Part shown: positions 43,478-52,092 of the stretch, one piece after another
Numbering within the stretch: position 1 is the first letter of the stretch
Layout: every line of letters starts with the position of its first letter
DNA from: Oscillospiraceae bacterium
Lineage (GTDB): Bacteria > Bacillota > Clostridia > Oscillospirales > UBA929
NCBI GenBank assembly: GCA_031265355.1
Contig: JAISCT010000031.1
Span: 1 to 64,000 of the forward strand
Reading direction: 5' to 3'
DNA length: 64,000 nucleotides
The notes under the pieces: model-generated
Seen by the model: the letters and a program-made list of their open reading frames with translations, nothing else
What the model was told of the DNA's origin: nothing
Database searches by the model: none
Translations under genes and position numbers: made by a program

Positions 43478-44617
43478 ATGTCCCAATCGCAAAAGGAGAA
43501 TCGGCCGGCGCGCAAGCCCTCTTCACCGGAGAGGCGGCCGGCCTCAAGAAAACCGATGTCCAAGCGACCGCGGGCCAACACGGGCTGCCTGTCCGGCTTG
43601 CTGTATTTTCTGTTTGTCGTGGGGATCTCCGCGCTGCTGACAGGCTTTGGTTGGCTGTCCGCCAACGAGGTGCTCGGCCTCTCCAAGCCGGAGGGGGTGG
43701 TGACAATCGAGGTGAAGGCGCCGGTCACAATCGGCGAGATTGCCGACGATCTCCAAGAGAAGGGCGTTATCCAATACAAGTGGCTCTTCACGCTGTACGC
43801 CGGCGTCACCGACGCCGAAGCGGACATCGAGCCGGGCACCTACGAGATCCGGACCAATTTTGATTATATGGCCATTGTGCATGCGATGGACGGGCGTTCC
43901 GACGACCGCGTCGTCGTCAAGGTGGTCATCCCCGAAGGGTATACGATGCAGGAGATCTTCGCCGCGCTGGAGGAGAACAAAGTGTCTACGGTGGCGAAAC
44001 TGTGGGAAACGGCCCGCAGCCACGCCTTCCCATTTGACTTCTTAGAGGGGCTGCCCGAGACGGACAACCGCTTGGAGGGTTATCTTTTCCCGGACACCTA
44101 CGAGTTCTATGTGAATGAAAACCCGGTCGACGTGCTGAGCAAGATGCTGATGAATTTTGACCGGAAGTTCACCGACGACATGCGCGAGTACCTGAACGGG
44201 ATCGATTATACGATGCACGAGGTCGTGATCATCGCCTCGATGATCGAGAAGGAGGCCGCCGGCGCCGACGACGCGCCGCTCGTTTCCTCCGTCATCATGA
44301 ACCGCCTGCGCAGCGATCGTTTCCCCTGTCTGCAAATCGACGCGACCATCCTCTATGCGCTGCCGGAGTACAAAGCGCAGCTCACGCAGGAAGATTTGCG
44401 CGTCGACAGTCCATACAACACATATCTCTACCCGGGCCTGCCGCCCGGCCCCATCGCATCCCCCGGCAAGTCGTCACTGATGGCGGCGCTTGAGCCGGAG
44501 GACACCGACTATTATTACTATGCCGTCAACAAGGACGGCGTGCATCAATTCTCTCGGACCAAGGCCGAACACGACCAGATCGTGGAGGAGGCCAAACAGG
44601 CGGAGCGGCAGGGATAG
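43478..44617 (+). CDS. mltG: endolytic peptidoglycan transglycosylase
   Basis: A 379-residue membrane protein of the MltG/YceG family, which cuts nascent glycan strands. It has a Lys/Arg/Pro-rich cytosolic tail (1-35), one transmembrane segment (about 37-60), a LysM-like region, then the catalytic domain with LEGYLFPDTYEF and the Ala-Ser-Met-Ile-Glu-Lys-Glu-Ala helix carrying the catalytic Glu. The C-terminal GLPPGPIASPG and YYYYAVNKDG segments are typical. The ATG at 43478 has AAGAAGGAGACG upstream. Length is normal. Confidence 0.95.
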   Translation: MSQSQKENRPARKPSSPERRPASRKPMSKRPRANTGCLSGLLYFLFVVGISALLTGFGWLSANEVLGLSKPEGVVTIEVKAPVTIGEIADDLQEKGVIQYKWLFTLYAGVTDAEADIEPGTYEIRTNFDYMAIVHAMDGRSDDRVVVKVVIPEGYTMQEIFAALEENKVSTVAKLWETARSHAFPFDFLEGLPETDNRLEGYLFPDTYEFYVNENPVDVLSKMLMNFDRKFTDDMREYLNGIDYTMHEVVIIASMIEKEAAGADDAPLVSSVIMNRLRSDRFPCLQIDATILYALPEYKAQLTQEDLRVDSPYNTYLYPGLPPGPIASPGKSSLMAALEPEDTDYYYYAVNKDGVHQFSRTKAEHDQIVEEAKQAERQG

Positions 44618-44724
44618 CCGCCCGCGCCGGCGCCGGCGGAACTGATGGACGAGAGGCGCCCCAAAGAAAAAACACCGCGGTTTCGCCGGTGGGACCGGGT
44701 GATACAGGAGGAGGACACCCCGAC

Positions 44725-47364
44725 ATGCAGCCGCTTGGACTCAATGAGATCCGTGAAAAGTTTTTGTCCTTTTTTGAGGGGCACGGCCATCTGCGTCTGC
44801 CCAGTTTTCCGCTGATCCCGCAGGGGGACGCGTCGCTGTTGCTGATCAATTCCGGCATGGCGCCGCTCAAACCCTATTTTTCCGGGGAGGCCGCGCCGCC
44901 GCGCCGGCGGGTGGCCACCTGTCAGAAGTGCATCCGCACGCCGGATATCGAGCGGGTGGGGAAGACGAGCCGCCACGGCACTTTCTTTGAGATGCTGGGC
45001 AACTTCTCCTTCGGCGACTATTTCAAGCGGGAGGCGGCGGCCTGGGCCTGGGCGTTCTGCACGCGGGAGATGGATATCCCCGCAGAGCGCCTGCATGTGT
45101 CCGTCTACCTGGACGACGACGAGGCGTACGACATCTGGACGAAGGAGATCGGCGTAGATCCCTCCCACATGAAGCGCCTCGGCAAGGCGGACAACTTCTG
45201 GGAGATCGGGTCCGGCCCCTGCGGTCCCTGTTCCGAGATCTATTTCGACCGGGGGGAGAAATACAGCTGCGGTGCGCCCGACTGCGCCGTCGGCTGCGAT
45301 TGCGACCGCTATGTGGAGTTTTGGAACCTTGTCTTCACGCAGTTTAACAACGACGGCCAGGGGCAGTACACGCCGCTGGAGAACAAAAACATCGACACCG
45401 GCATGGGGCTGGAACGTCTGGCCTGCATCATGCAGGGCGTCGACAACCTCTTTGAGGTGGACACGATCAAAAACATCTGCCTGCATGTGTCCAAGATCGC
45501 CGGCGTGTCTTACGGGCACGCCGAGAAGCAGGATGTGTCCCTGCGCGTCATCACCGACCACATCCGCTCGACCGTGATGATGGTCTGCGACGGTGTGCTG
45601 CCGTCCAACGAGGGGCGCGGCTATGTATTGCGGCGCCTGCTGCGCCGCGCCGCGCGGCACGGCAAACTCCTCGGCATCGGCCGTCCGTTCCTCTTCGAGG
45701 TGTGCGACACCGTCATCCGGGAGAGCGGCGGCGCCTACCCGGCGCTGCATGAGAAAGCCGGGCACATCCGGCGCGTCATCCGCATGGAGGAGGAGCGCTT
45801 CGACAAGACGATAGACGCCGGCCTGGGGCTGCTGCGCGAGGACATCGGGGTGCTGCGCGCCGCCGGCGGCACGGTGCTGCCCGGCGAACAGGCATTTAAG
45901 TTGTACGACACCTTCGGGTTCCCGATTGATCTCACGGAGGAGATCTTGCAAGAGGCCGGCATGACATTTGACCGCGCGGCGTTTGATGAGCAGATGGCTC
46001 GGCAGCGCACGCGCGCCCGTTCGGCGCGGGCGTCGCTTGGGGACCTGGGGTGGGCCGGACTGGACTTGGGGCTGGACCGCGGTCTGCAGACCGAATTCAT
46101 CGGCTACGACGTTCTGGAGGGCGAGGCCCGCGTGCTGGCCATGGCGGAGGACCGGGCACTGACGGACACGGCGGGGGAGGGCGCGCGCGTGAGCGTCGTG
46201 CTGGACAGGACGCCCTTTTACGCCGAGAGCGGCGGCCAGGTGGCGGACATCGGGCTTCTGACGTCCGAGGGCGCCGTGCTGCGCGTGGATGACGTCAAAA
46301 AGACCCAGGACGGGAAATACCTGCATGTGGGTGAAGTGGTTTCCGGGGAACTCACGAAGGGGGAGGTCTTGCGTGCGGCCGTCGACGAGGACCGCCGCCG
46401 GGCCGTGATGCGGGCACATTCGGCCACCCATCTGCTGCACCGCGCCCTGCGGGACGTGCTGGGCGACCATGTCGAACAGGCCGGTTCGCTGGTGGAGGCC
46501 GACCGCCTGCGGTTTGACTTCACACATTACGCCGCCGTGACGCCGGAGGAGATGGAGCGGATCACGCGGCGTGTCAATGAGATGGCGCTGGCGGCCCATG
46601 AGATCGCGATCCGGGAGATGCCGATCGCCGAGGCCAAGGCCCTCGGCGCGATGGCGTTATTTGGGGAGAAATATGGGGACGTCGTCCGCGTGGTGCGTAT
46701 GGGCGATGTATCCGTCGAGCTGTGCGGTGGCACCCACCTGCGCAACACGGCCGCTGTGGGCGCGTTTTTGCCGCGTGGTGAGTCTTCGGTGGCCGCCGGG
46801 GTGCGGCGCGTAGAGGCTCACGTCGGACTGCAAGCCCTGGACGACGCGCGCGCGATGACCCGGCTCACCGGTGAGGCGGCCGGCCTGCTGAAGTCCGCAC
46901 CGGCCGAGCTGCCCCGCCGCATCGAACAGACGGTAGCGGAGCTGCGCGCGTTGCACCGGGAGATCGAGCGGATGCGCGCAAAGGAACTCCGCGAGGAGGC
47001 CGGACAGTTCTTGCTGGCCGCCAAGGATGTGAAAGGGCTGAAAGTCGTCACGGGCGCGCGCCGGGGCGCATCGCCCGAGGCTGTCCGCGCGATGGGCGAC
47101 TTCTTGCGGGACAAAGACCAGGACATTGTGGCCGTGCTGGCTTCTGTCTGGGAGGAGAAGCTGACCTTTTTGGCTGTCTGCGGCGCCCGCGCCGTGGCGC
47201 GCGGGGTGCGCGCCGGCGATATCATCAAGGCGGTCACCAAAGTCGCCGGCGGGTCCGGCGGCGGCCGCCCAGACAGTGCCATGGGCGGCGGGCGCGATCT
47301 CTTGAAGATGGACGACGCCCTCGCCGTCGTGGACGACTTCGTCTTCGGCGCGGCGCGGGACTGA
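44725..47364 (+). CDS. alaS: alanyl-tRNA synthetase
   Basis: An 879-residue enzyme charging tRNA-Ala. The class II core starts with the family's IREKFLSFFEGHGH segment; the editing domain has His-Ser-Ala-Thr-His-Leu-Leu-His and Cys-Gly-Gly-Thr-His; a DHHA1 domain ends the protein with a Gly-rich stretch. Length is the family's usual. The ATG at 44725 follows AGGAGGAGG by about eleven bases, and the protein begins exactly where the family begins. It converges with the ABC-F gene, with only 8 bases between their ends. Confidence 0.97.
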   Translation: MQPLGLNEIREKFLSFFEGHGHLRLPSFPLIPQGDASLLLINSGMAPLKPYFSGEAAPPRRRVATCQKCIRTPDIERVGKTSRHGTFFEMLGNFSFGDYFKREAAAWAWAFCTREMDIPAERLHVSVYLDDDEAYDIWTKEIGVDPSHMKRLGKADNFWEIGSGPCGPCSEIYFDRGEKYSCGAPDCAVGCDCDRYVEFWNLVFTQFNNDGQGQYTPLENKNIDTGMGLERLACIMQGVDNLFEVDTIKNICLHVSKIAGVSYGHAEKQDVSLRVITDHIRSTVMMVCDGVLPSNEGRGYVLRRLLRRAARHGKLLGIGRPFLFEVCDTVIRESGGAYPALHEKAGHIRRVIRMEEERFDKTIDAGLGLLREDIGVLRAAGGTVLPGEQAFKLYDTFGFPIDLTEEILQEAGMTFDRAAFDEQMARQRTRARSARASLGDLGWAGLDLGLDRGLQTEFIGYDVLEGEARVLAMAEDRALTDTAGEGARVSVVLDRTPFYAESGGQVADIGLLTSEGAVLRVDDVKKTQDGKYLHVGEVVSGELTKGEVLRAAVDEDRRRAVMRAHSATHLLHRALRDVLGDHVEQAGSLVEADRLRFDFTHYAAVTPEEMERITRRVNEMALAAHEIAIREMPIAEAKALGAMALFGEKYGDVVRVVRMGDVSVELCGGTHLRNTAAVGAFLPRGESSVAAGVRRVEAHVGLQALDDARAMTRLTGEAAGLLKSAPAELPRRIEQTVAELRALHREIERMRAKELREEAGQFLLAAKDVKGLKVVTGARRGASPEAVRAMGDFLRDKDQDIVAVLASVWEEKLTFLAVCGARAVARGVRAGDIIKAVTKVAGGSGGGRPDSAMGGGRDLLKMDDALAVVDDFVFGAARD

Positions 47365-47372
47365 GGATGCCG

Positions 47373-48839
47373 TCACAATGGTAATACGTCGGTGGCGACG
47401 GCGTCGATGAAGCGGCGGTCGTGCTCGACGAAAAGCATCGTCGGCGTGTGCGCCAGGATCAGCGTCTCCAGTTGGATGCGAGAGATCACGTCCACATAGT
47501 TCAGCGGCTCGTCCCAGACATAGAGGTGTGCCTGTTCGCACAGACTGCGGGCGAGGAGAACCTTCTTCTTTTGCCCCTCGCTGTAGTGTTGCATCTCCTC
47601 GTCAAACTGCGCGCGGGCGAAATCCAGCTTGCGCAGCAGCGTCAAAAACAGTGTTCCGTCGAGGCCGTTGTCCCGCGCCCAGGTCCGAAGGCTGCCCCGG
47701 AGAGACGAGGTGTCCTGCGGTACGTAGGAGAGCCGCAGCCCGCTTGCCCGTGTGAACTGCCCCGTGTGGGGGATTTCTTCGCCCATGACCAGCCTCAGGA
47801 GACTGGATTTTCCGCTGCCATTGCCCCCAATGACCGCCAGACGCTGGCCCGGCCGCAGTGTGAAGCGGATGTCTTCGCAGATGACGTTGTCCCCGTAACA
47901 GATGCGGAGCGCGTCGGCGTCCAGGAGGCGCGGCGCGTGGTGGGTGAGAGGGTGCAGGGCCAGCGGCGCCGACGATTCCAGGTTGCGCAGCAGTTTGGCC
48001 TTCTCTGCAGCCGCGGTCTCTCGGCGGTGCTGCGTGGCCTTGGCGCGCTTCATCATCTTGGCGGACTGGTGTCCGATGTATCCGCGGTCCGCCGCGTGGT
48101 CGCCGATTTTGCTTGCCTCCACCCGGTCGGCCCACCCGGCCGTCCGGCGAGACGCCTCGGTGAGGTGCTTCATCTCTTTTTTCAGGCGGTCGTTTTCGGC
48201 GCGTTCAAAGGCGTCACGCCGCGCTCGGTTTTGCTGCCAGGTGGAGAAATTGCCCTGCTGCACCTCAATATCGGCCCGGTTGAAGGCGAGGATGTGGTCG
48301 ACGCAGGTATCCAGAAACGCGCGGTCGTGTGAAACGAGGACAAATCCCTCCTTTTGCCGCAGATAGCGGCCGACCAGGGCGCGCGCGTGCAGGTCCAGAT
48401 GGTTGGTGGGTTCGTCGATCAGCGGGAAGTGTCCCTCGCGCAGGAACAGCGCGGCCAGCAGAAGCTTGACCTGTTCGCCCGGGGAGAGAGTATCAAACGG
48501 CCGGTCGAGCACCGCCTCATCCAGTGCGAGCAGAGAGAGCTCGCGAGACAGCCTCCAGGCCTCGTTCGAGGGGATGAGGCGCGCCGCGATGTCGCGCGCC
48601 GGCCGGCGTCGGTCGTCCGTATCGGGCGGGAAGTAGTCGAAGCGCACGGGCGCCAGGATCTGTCCGCGGTATGCGTACTGCCCCATGAGCAGGCGCAGGA
48701 AGGTCGTCTTCCCGCGTCCGTTGCGCCCGATCAGGCCCAGACGCCAGGTCGTGTCAAAGCGGAAACTGACGTCTTCAAAGACTGTCTGCGCGCTGCCGTC
48801 GTAAGAAAAGGTCAAACCTGAGACTTGGATGATCGACAT
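47373..48839 (-). CDS. Lsa-type ABC-F ribosomal protection ATPase
   Basis: A 488-residue soluble protein with two ABC domains and no membrane segment. The first Walker A is GLIGRNGRGKTT (about 33-44) and the second VIGGNGSGKSS; signature segments are Leu-Ser-Pro-Gly-Glu-Gln and Tyr-Ser-Glu-Gly-Gln, with LIDEPTNHLDL and WDEPLNYVDV as Walker B regions. The start and interior resemble Lsa-type proteins, which free ribosomes of lincosamides, pleuromutilins and streptogramin A. The second Walker B Asn-Tyr-Val in place of Asn-His-Leu is also seen in that group. The ATG at 48839 follows AAAGGAGGG. The leader carries a uORF and a terminator hairpin, suggesting drug-induced attenuation. Confidence 0.88.
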   Translation of the reverse strand: MSIIQVSGLTFSYDGSAQTVFEDVSFRFDTTWRLGLIGRNGRGKTTFLRLLMGQYAYRGQILAPVRFDYFPPDTDDRRRPARDIAARLIPSNEAWRLSRELSLLALDEAVLDRPFDTLSPGEQVKLLLAALFLREGHFPLIDEPTNHLDLHARALVGRYLRQKEGFVLVSHDRAFLDTCVDHILAFNRADIEVQQGNFSTWQQNRARRDAFERAENDRLKKEMKHLTEASRRTAGWADRVEASKIGDHAADRGYIGHQSAKMMKRAKATQHRRETAAAEKAKLLRNLESSAPLALHPLTHHAPRLLDADALRICYGDNVICEDIRFTLRPGQRLAVIGGNGSGKSSLLRLVMGEEIPHTGQFTRASGLRLSYVPQDTSSLRGSLRTWARDNGLDGTLFLTLLRKLDFARAQFDEEMQHYSEGQKKKVLLARSLCEQAHLYVWDEPLNYVDVISRIQLETLILAHTPTMLFVEHDRRFIDAVATDVLPL

Positions 48840-48883
48840 GCGAGAGCCCTCCTTTGCGAGCGGGTTTTTGGTGTGAAACGGAC

Positions 48884-48911
48884 AAAAAAGATGCGGGCGA
48901 ACGCCCGCATC
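48884..48911 (-). terminator. attenuator-type terminator in the ABC-F leader
   Basis: On the minus strand GATGCGGG, CGTTCG and CCCGCATC form an 8-bp stem that can extend inward, followed directly by six T. It lies between the promoter and the ABC-F gene, about 45 bases before the start codon, so it must be read through for expression. Confidence 0.8.
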
Positions 48912-49042
48912 CCGAAAAAGCCCGTCACGCCCCCAACCGTCGGCGGATGGAGGGCACAGAAAAGCCGGAAGCAGAGGCGCACGCTCTCTTGCCGGGACGC
49001 CGCAAGCCGGGGCGGAGCTGTCCGCCCGACGGGTGTCCGCAA

Positions 49043-49063
49043 TCAGCAAGAGGTGTGGCGCAT
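49043..49063 (-). CDS. putative leader peptide of the ABC-F gene
   Basis: A very short frame in the leader, starting ATG at 49063 and ending TGA at 49043-49045, encodes Met-Arg-His-Thr-Ser-Cys. GGGAG lies eight bases upstream. An in-frame ATG five codons earlier could give an 11-residue form. It begins about 25 bases after the predicted transcription start and is followed by a GGGCGGA/TCCGCCC hairpin. Ribosome stalling here could alter leader folding and prevent termination, as known for other ABC-F genes. The coding status is inferred. Confidence 0.5.
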   Translation of the reverse strand: MRHTSC

Positions 49064-49094
49064 CCTTCCAGCTCCCATCGTAAATGATAGTGAC

Positions 49095-49123
49095 AGTTTA
49101 CCAGAAAGATTCGATCCTGTCAA
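49095..49123 (-). promoter_or_regulatory. sigma-A promoter of the ABC-F gene
   Basis: On the minus strand TTGACA (49118-49123) and TAAACT (49095-49100) are separated by exactly 17 bases. The predicted start near 49088 leaves a leader of about 250 bases, unusually long and consistent with attenuation. Confidence 0.85.
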
Positions 49124-49176
49124 GCCCGCAGCAGGCATGTCGGCTGGGAATCATCAATGGAAATGAGGGTAAAACG

Positions 49177-49884
49177 ATGTACATAAAGAGCCGGGTGGTT
49201 TCTTTGGCCTACAAAATAACAGCCATGGCGGTCTGTTTGGCAGGTGTGCTGCTGATATTTGGCTTTCCAAATGCATTGAATCTGAGTACGATAAAATATT
49301 ACACGGTACAGAGCAATCTCCTGTGTCTTGTATTCTTAACTGTATCCGTAATCCAAGCAATCGTTCAGATGAAAAGAGGCGGCTTGTACGGGGCTGTTAC
49401 GTATATGCCGCGTTGCAAAGGAGCGGTGGTCATTGCCATTACTCTGACATTGCTTGTATACCAATTCATGCTTACGGACACGCCATTTTCCATGACGGAG
49501 GGCGGCGCCGGTAATTTTTTTGTCCACTTTCTTACGCCCGTCCTTATGATTTTAGATTGGCTGCTTTTTGATGAGAAAGGACATTACCGTGTTTCAGATC
49601 CGCTTTGGTGGACTGTCATTCCGCTGTGCTATTTGGCCTATGCCTTGGTTGCGGCTCCGATCGGAGTGACTTACATAGGAGGCAGCCGTTACCCATATTT
49701 CTTTCTGGATATTGACGTAATCGGTGTAACCGGTGTGGTGCGCTATGTTCTCATGATAACGGTTGTTTTTCTGGTATTGGGTTACCTGATATTTGGCCTC
49801 GATAAATGGATGGGTCGCCAGGCCAAAACAGCAGATGAACAAAAAACTACGCAGGAGATTCAGAGAATGGAGAGAACATTATGA
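49177..49884 (+). CDS. Pr6Pr-family integral membrane protein
   Basis: A 235-residue protein with six hydrophobic segments, matching the Pr6Pr/FAR-17a-AIG1-like group: Lys-Tyr-Tyr-Thr-Val-Gln-Ser-Asn-Leu-Leu after the first segment, a central Asp-Thr-Pro-Phe loop and a conserved His in Phe-Phe-Val-His-Phe-Leu-Thr-Pro. The biochemical function is not established. The ATG at 49177 has GAGGGT upstream; the frame begins earlier but overlaps the promoter of the opposite gene. Codon use is visibly less GC-rich than in the surrounding core genes, suggesting acquisition. It starts a small accessory islet. Confidence 0.75.
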   Translation: MYIKSRVVSLAYKITAMAVCLAGVLLIFGFPNALNLSTIKYYTVQSNLLCLVFLTVSVIQAIVQMKRGGLYGAVTYMPRCKGAVVIAITLTLLVYQFMLTDTPFSMTEGGAGNFFVHFLTPVLMILDWLLFDEKGHYRVSDPLWWTVIPLCYLAYALVAAPIGVTYIGGSRYPYFFLDIDVIGVTGVVRYVLMITVVFLVLGYLIFGLDKWMGRQAKTADEQKTTQEIQRMERTL

Positions 49885-49977
49885 TGCGCAACCCTGAACA
49901 AACGCAAAGGCGAAGATTTTGACATGTAAGCAAATGCGAACGGATGTGGGCATATTTGGAGCCGGAGGTGCAATCAT

Positions 49978-51294
49978 ATGACGTCTGAACACATAAAGAA
50001 ATTGCTTGCCGACGGCGAAGGCTTGACGGTCGAATTCAAGGAATGTGTGAACGAACTAAGCAAGACTGTCTTTGAGACAGTCTGCTCGTTCTCCAACCGC
50101 TACGGCGGTCACTTACTGCTGGGCGTCAGGGATGACGGCGTGCTCATCGGCGTGAATCCTAAGACAGCGCCGCAGATGAAGAAAAACTTCGCAAATATGC
50201 TGAACAACGCGCAAAAGACATCGCCGTTGCTTTTTTTGAACCTGGAGGATGCGGAATTGGACGGCAAGCTGCTGCTCCACGCATATATTCCTGTAAGCTC
50301 GCAGATACAGTCTTGCTCGGGCAGGATATACGACCGCAATGAAGATGGGGACTTCGATATCACGAACTCCACTGATTTGGTTGCGCATTTATCGGTGCGC
50401 AAGTCGAACCGGTTCACTGAGCGCGAAGTGTTTCCCTATGCAAAAGAAGAACATCTGCTCTTGGACAAGTTGATTCCTATGGTGAGGAATATGGCTGTGG
50501 GAAGAATGCCCAATCACCCGTGGAAAACGATGTCGGATATGGAGATAATGAGGAGCGCCGGATTGTATGACGAAGATGTCCGAACCGGGAAACGTGGCTT
50601 CAACAGAGCGGCGATACTGCTGTTCGGACGTGAGGAAATCATCCAGCAGGTCGCGCCGGGATACGTTACCGATTGCTTGCTCAGAGTCAAGAACACCGAT
50701 CGCTACGACGACAGGCTGCGTGTGGAGGTCAACCTTATCGAGAGCTTCGACATAATCATGGGATTCATCGCAAAGCATACGAACGACCCGTTTTTCTTGA
50801 TAGACAATCGCAACATCAGCGTAAGAGACAACATCTCAAAGGAAATCGTCTCAAATATCCTTGTCCACCGCGAATTTTCAGGGACATTCCCGGCGCGTGT
50901 CATCATCGAGCAGGACCGCCTTGTGGCAGAGAACTGGAATCGTGCGCTCCGTCACGGGCGAATAGACCCCGACAACTTCGAACCGTACCCAAAGAACCCC
51001 ATTCTTGCCCGCTTCTTCGTGAACATCGGGAATGCGGACACTCTCGGCTCCGGAGTTCGGAATCTCGTGAAGTACACGAAACTCTACTCAGGCGGCGAGC
51101 CGGAGCTTATTGAAGGCGATATCTTCAAGACCATCATTCCGCTTGCTGTAGCAAGCGAAAAACGAGCGAAAAACGAGCGAAAAATAAGCGGGCGTATGGG
51201 AATAGCACAAGCGAAAAGAAGCGAACAATCATGGCCCATCTCGAAGAGCACGAGCAAGCTACCGTTGCCGATTTTACCAAAATATTCAAACTGA
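49978..51294 (+). CDS. AlbA_2/Schlafen-type ATP-binding regulator-like protein, frameshifted near its end
   Basis: A 438-residue protein. Residues 1-130 form the AlbA_2/Schlafen-AlbA_2 domain (Thr-Val-Glu-Phe-Lys-Glu near residue 20; Phe-Ser-Asn-Arg-Tyr-Gly-Gly-His-Leu-Leu-Leu-Gly-Val). Residues about 260-370 resemble the HATPase-like C-terminal domain (Glu-Ile-Val-Ser-Asn-Ile-Leu-Val-His-Arg). Such proteins are predicted regulators, often in accessory regions. After residue 395 the frame reads a low-complexity tail, while the expected winged-helix tail continues in another frame (to 51398). The shift lies at a tandem GCGAAAAACGA repeat (51155-51184). The GGAGG before ATG 49978 is well placed. 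Confidence 0.8.
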   Translation: MTSEHIKKLLADGEGLTVEFKECVNELSKTVFETVCSFSNRYGGHLLLGVRDDGVLIGVNPKTAPQMKKNFANMLNNAQKTSPLLFLNLEDAELDGKLLLHAYIPVSSQIQSCSGRIYDRNEDGDFDITNSTDLVAHLSVRKSNRFTEREVFPYAKEEHLLLDKLIPMVRNMAVGRMPNHPWKTMSDMEIMRSAGLYDEDVRTGKRGFNRAAILLFGREEIIQQVAPGYVTDCLLRVKNTDRYDDRLRVEVNLIESFDIIMGFIAKHTNDPFFLIDNRNISVRDNISKEIVSNILVHREFSGTFPARVIIEQDRLVAENWNRALRHGRIDPDNFEPYPKNPILARFFVNIGNADTLGSGVRNLVKYTKLYSGGEPELIEGDIFKTIIPLAVASEKRAKNERKISGRMGIAQAKRSEQSWPISKSTSKLPLPILPKYSN

Positions 51295-51398
51295 GCAAAG
51301 GGCGCGTCCGTGCCATCCTGCTCGAAATGACGAGAGAGAACTTGATTGCGAAGATGGGAAAAACAAAATCGGCTCACTACGTGTTGAGACAAAAATGA
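51183..51398 (+). pseudogene. displaced winged-helix tail of the AlbA_2 protein
   Basis: In the frame one base back from the main frame, 51183-51398 encodes about 71 residues ending in a helix-turn-helix-like segment from Met at 51231 (Ala-Asp-Phe-Thr-Lys-Ile-Phe-Lys-Leu-Ser-Lys-Gly-Arg-Val), then a wing and a TGA at 51396. It has no ribosome site. It is the C-terminal domain these proteins normally carry and was presumably joined to the upstream frame. Confidence 0.65.
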
Positions 51399-51480
51399 GC
51401 TTTCCGACTGTCTCATGCGCTGGTAAATTTTGGAATCTTAACACATCAAGGGCGGTTTGAGATGGGAGTATAAGACCATC

Positions 51481-51966
51481 ATGGTCAAATGGTTAAAACT
51501 GACACAGCATCAATATATCGGTTTTTTCGCGTTGGGCCTGGCGTTTTTTGTTCTGCAAGAGATGCCGTATGTTATCATGCCGCTGATACCGCTTGCAGCC
51601 AATCCGCTCATGGAGATGGCGGATAAGTCGATGATTTTGAACGCGGCGGAAAAAACGCTCGGGATATCGTGCATTGTTGTATTGCTTTTTCTTGTGCGGA
51701 GTGACAGCAAATGGTTCTCGCTGGACGGCACAAAAGAGATTGTATTTTTTTGTTTGGCTATGCTCGCGATTGTCGGTTATTTTACAGGTTGGGCGTTTTA
51801 CTTCAACGGTCATCAAAGTCTGCCGCTCATGCTCTGCACATTGGTTGCATTGCCGCCAATTTACTATTTGTTTATCGGATTGTGGCGAGGCAATGGTGTT
51901 CTTGCGGTGATTGGCGGGCTATTTTTTGTCGCGCACATATCCAATGTATGGTACAACTTGCATTGA
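51481..51966 (+). CDS. small integral membrane protein of unknown function
   Basis: A 161-residue protein with about five hydrophobic segments and few charges. There is no motif I recognise. I chose the ATG at 51481, twelve bases after GGGAG; a TTG at 51457 is possible but unsupported. Codon use is similar to the two preceding accessory genes and less GC-rich than the core genes that follow, so it likely belongs to the same islet. Confidence 0.6.
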   Translation: MVKWLKLTQHQYIGFFALGLAFFVLQEMPYVIMPLIPLAANPLMEMADKSMILNAAEKTLGISCIVVLLFLVRSDSKWFSLDGTKEIVFFCLAMLAIVGYFTGWAFYFNGHQSLPLMLCTLVALPPIYYLFIGLWRGNGVLAVIGGLFFVAHISNVWYNLH

Positions 51967-51994
51967 AATTGAAATGCCGAGAACAAACGCGGGG

Positions 51995-52024
51995 GTGACA
52001 ACGGCCCGCAGGGTATGATATACT
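51995..52024 (+). promoter_or_regulatory. probable promoter of the hit-comEC-holA run
   Basis: GTGACA (51995-52000) and TATACT (52019-52024) with an 18-base spacer. The -35 lies in GTGACAAC, whose exact reverse complement GTTGTCAC occurs at 52033-52040; this inverted repeat brackets the -10 and could be an operator. Confidence 0.45.
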
Positions 52025-52092
52025 AGTGCGAGGTTGTCACGCGCGCGAAGCCGTGAGACCCGTAAGCGAAACACAGGAAGGGAGCGTGCGAA

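Noticed and set aside
41825-43492. A 555-codon open frame on the minus strand
   Set aside because: It crosses the GNAT and DJ-1 genes and their intergenic region in antisense; the plus-strand genes have family motifs and ribosome sites.
44545-46599. A 684-codon open frame on the minus strand
   Set aside because: It is antisense to alaS and the end of mltG, both unmistakable.
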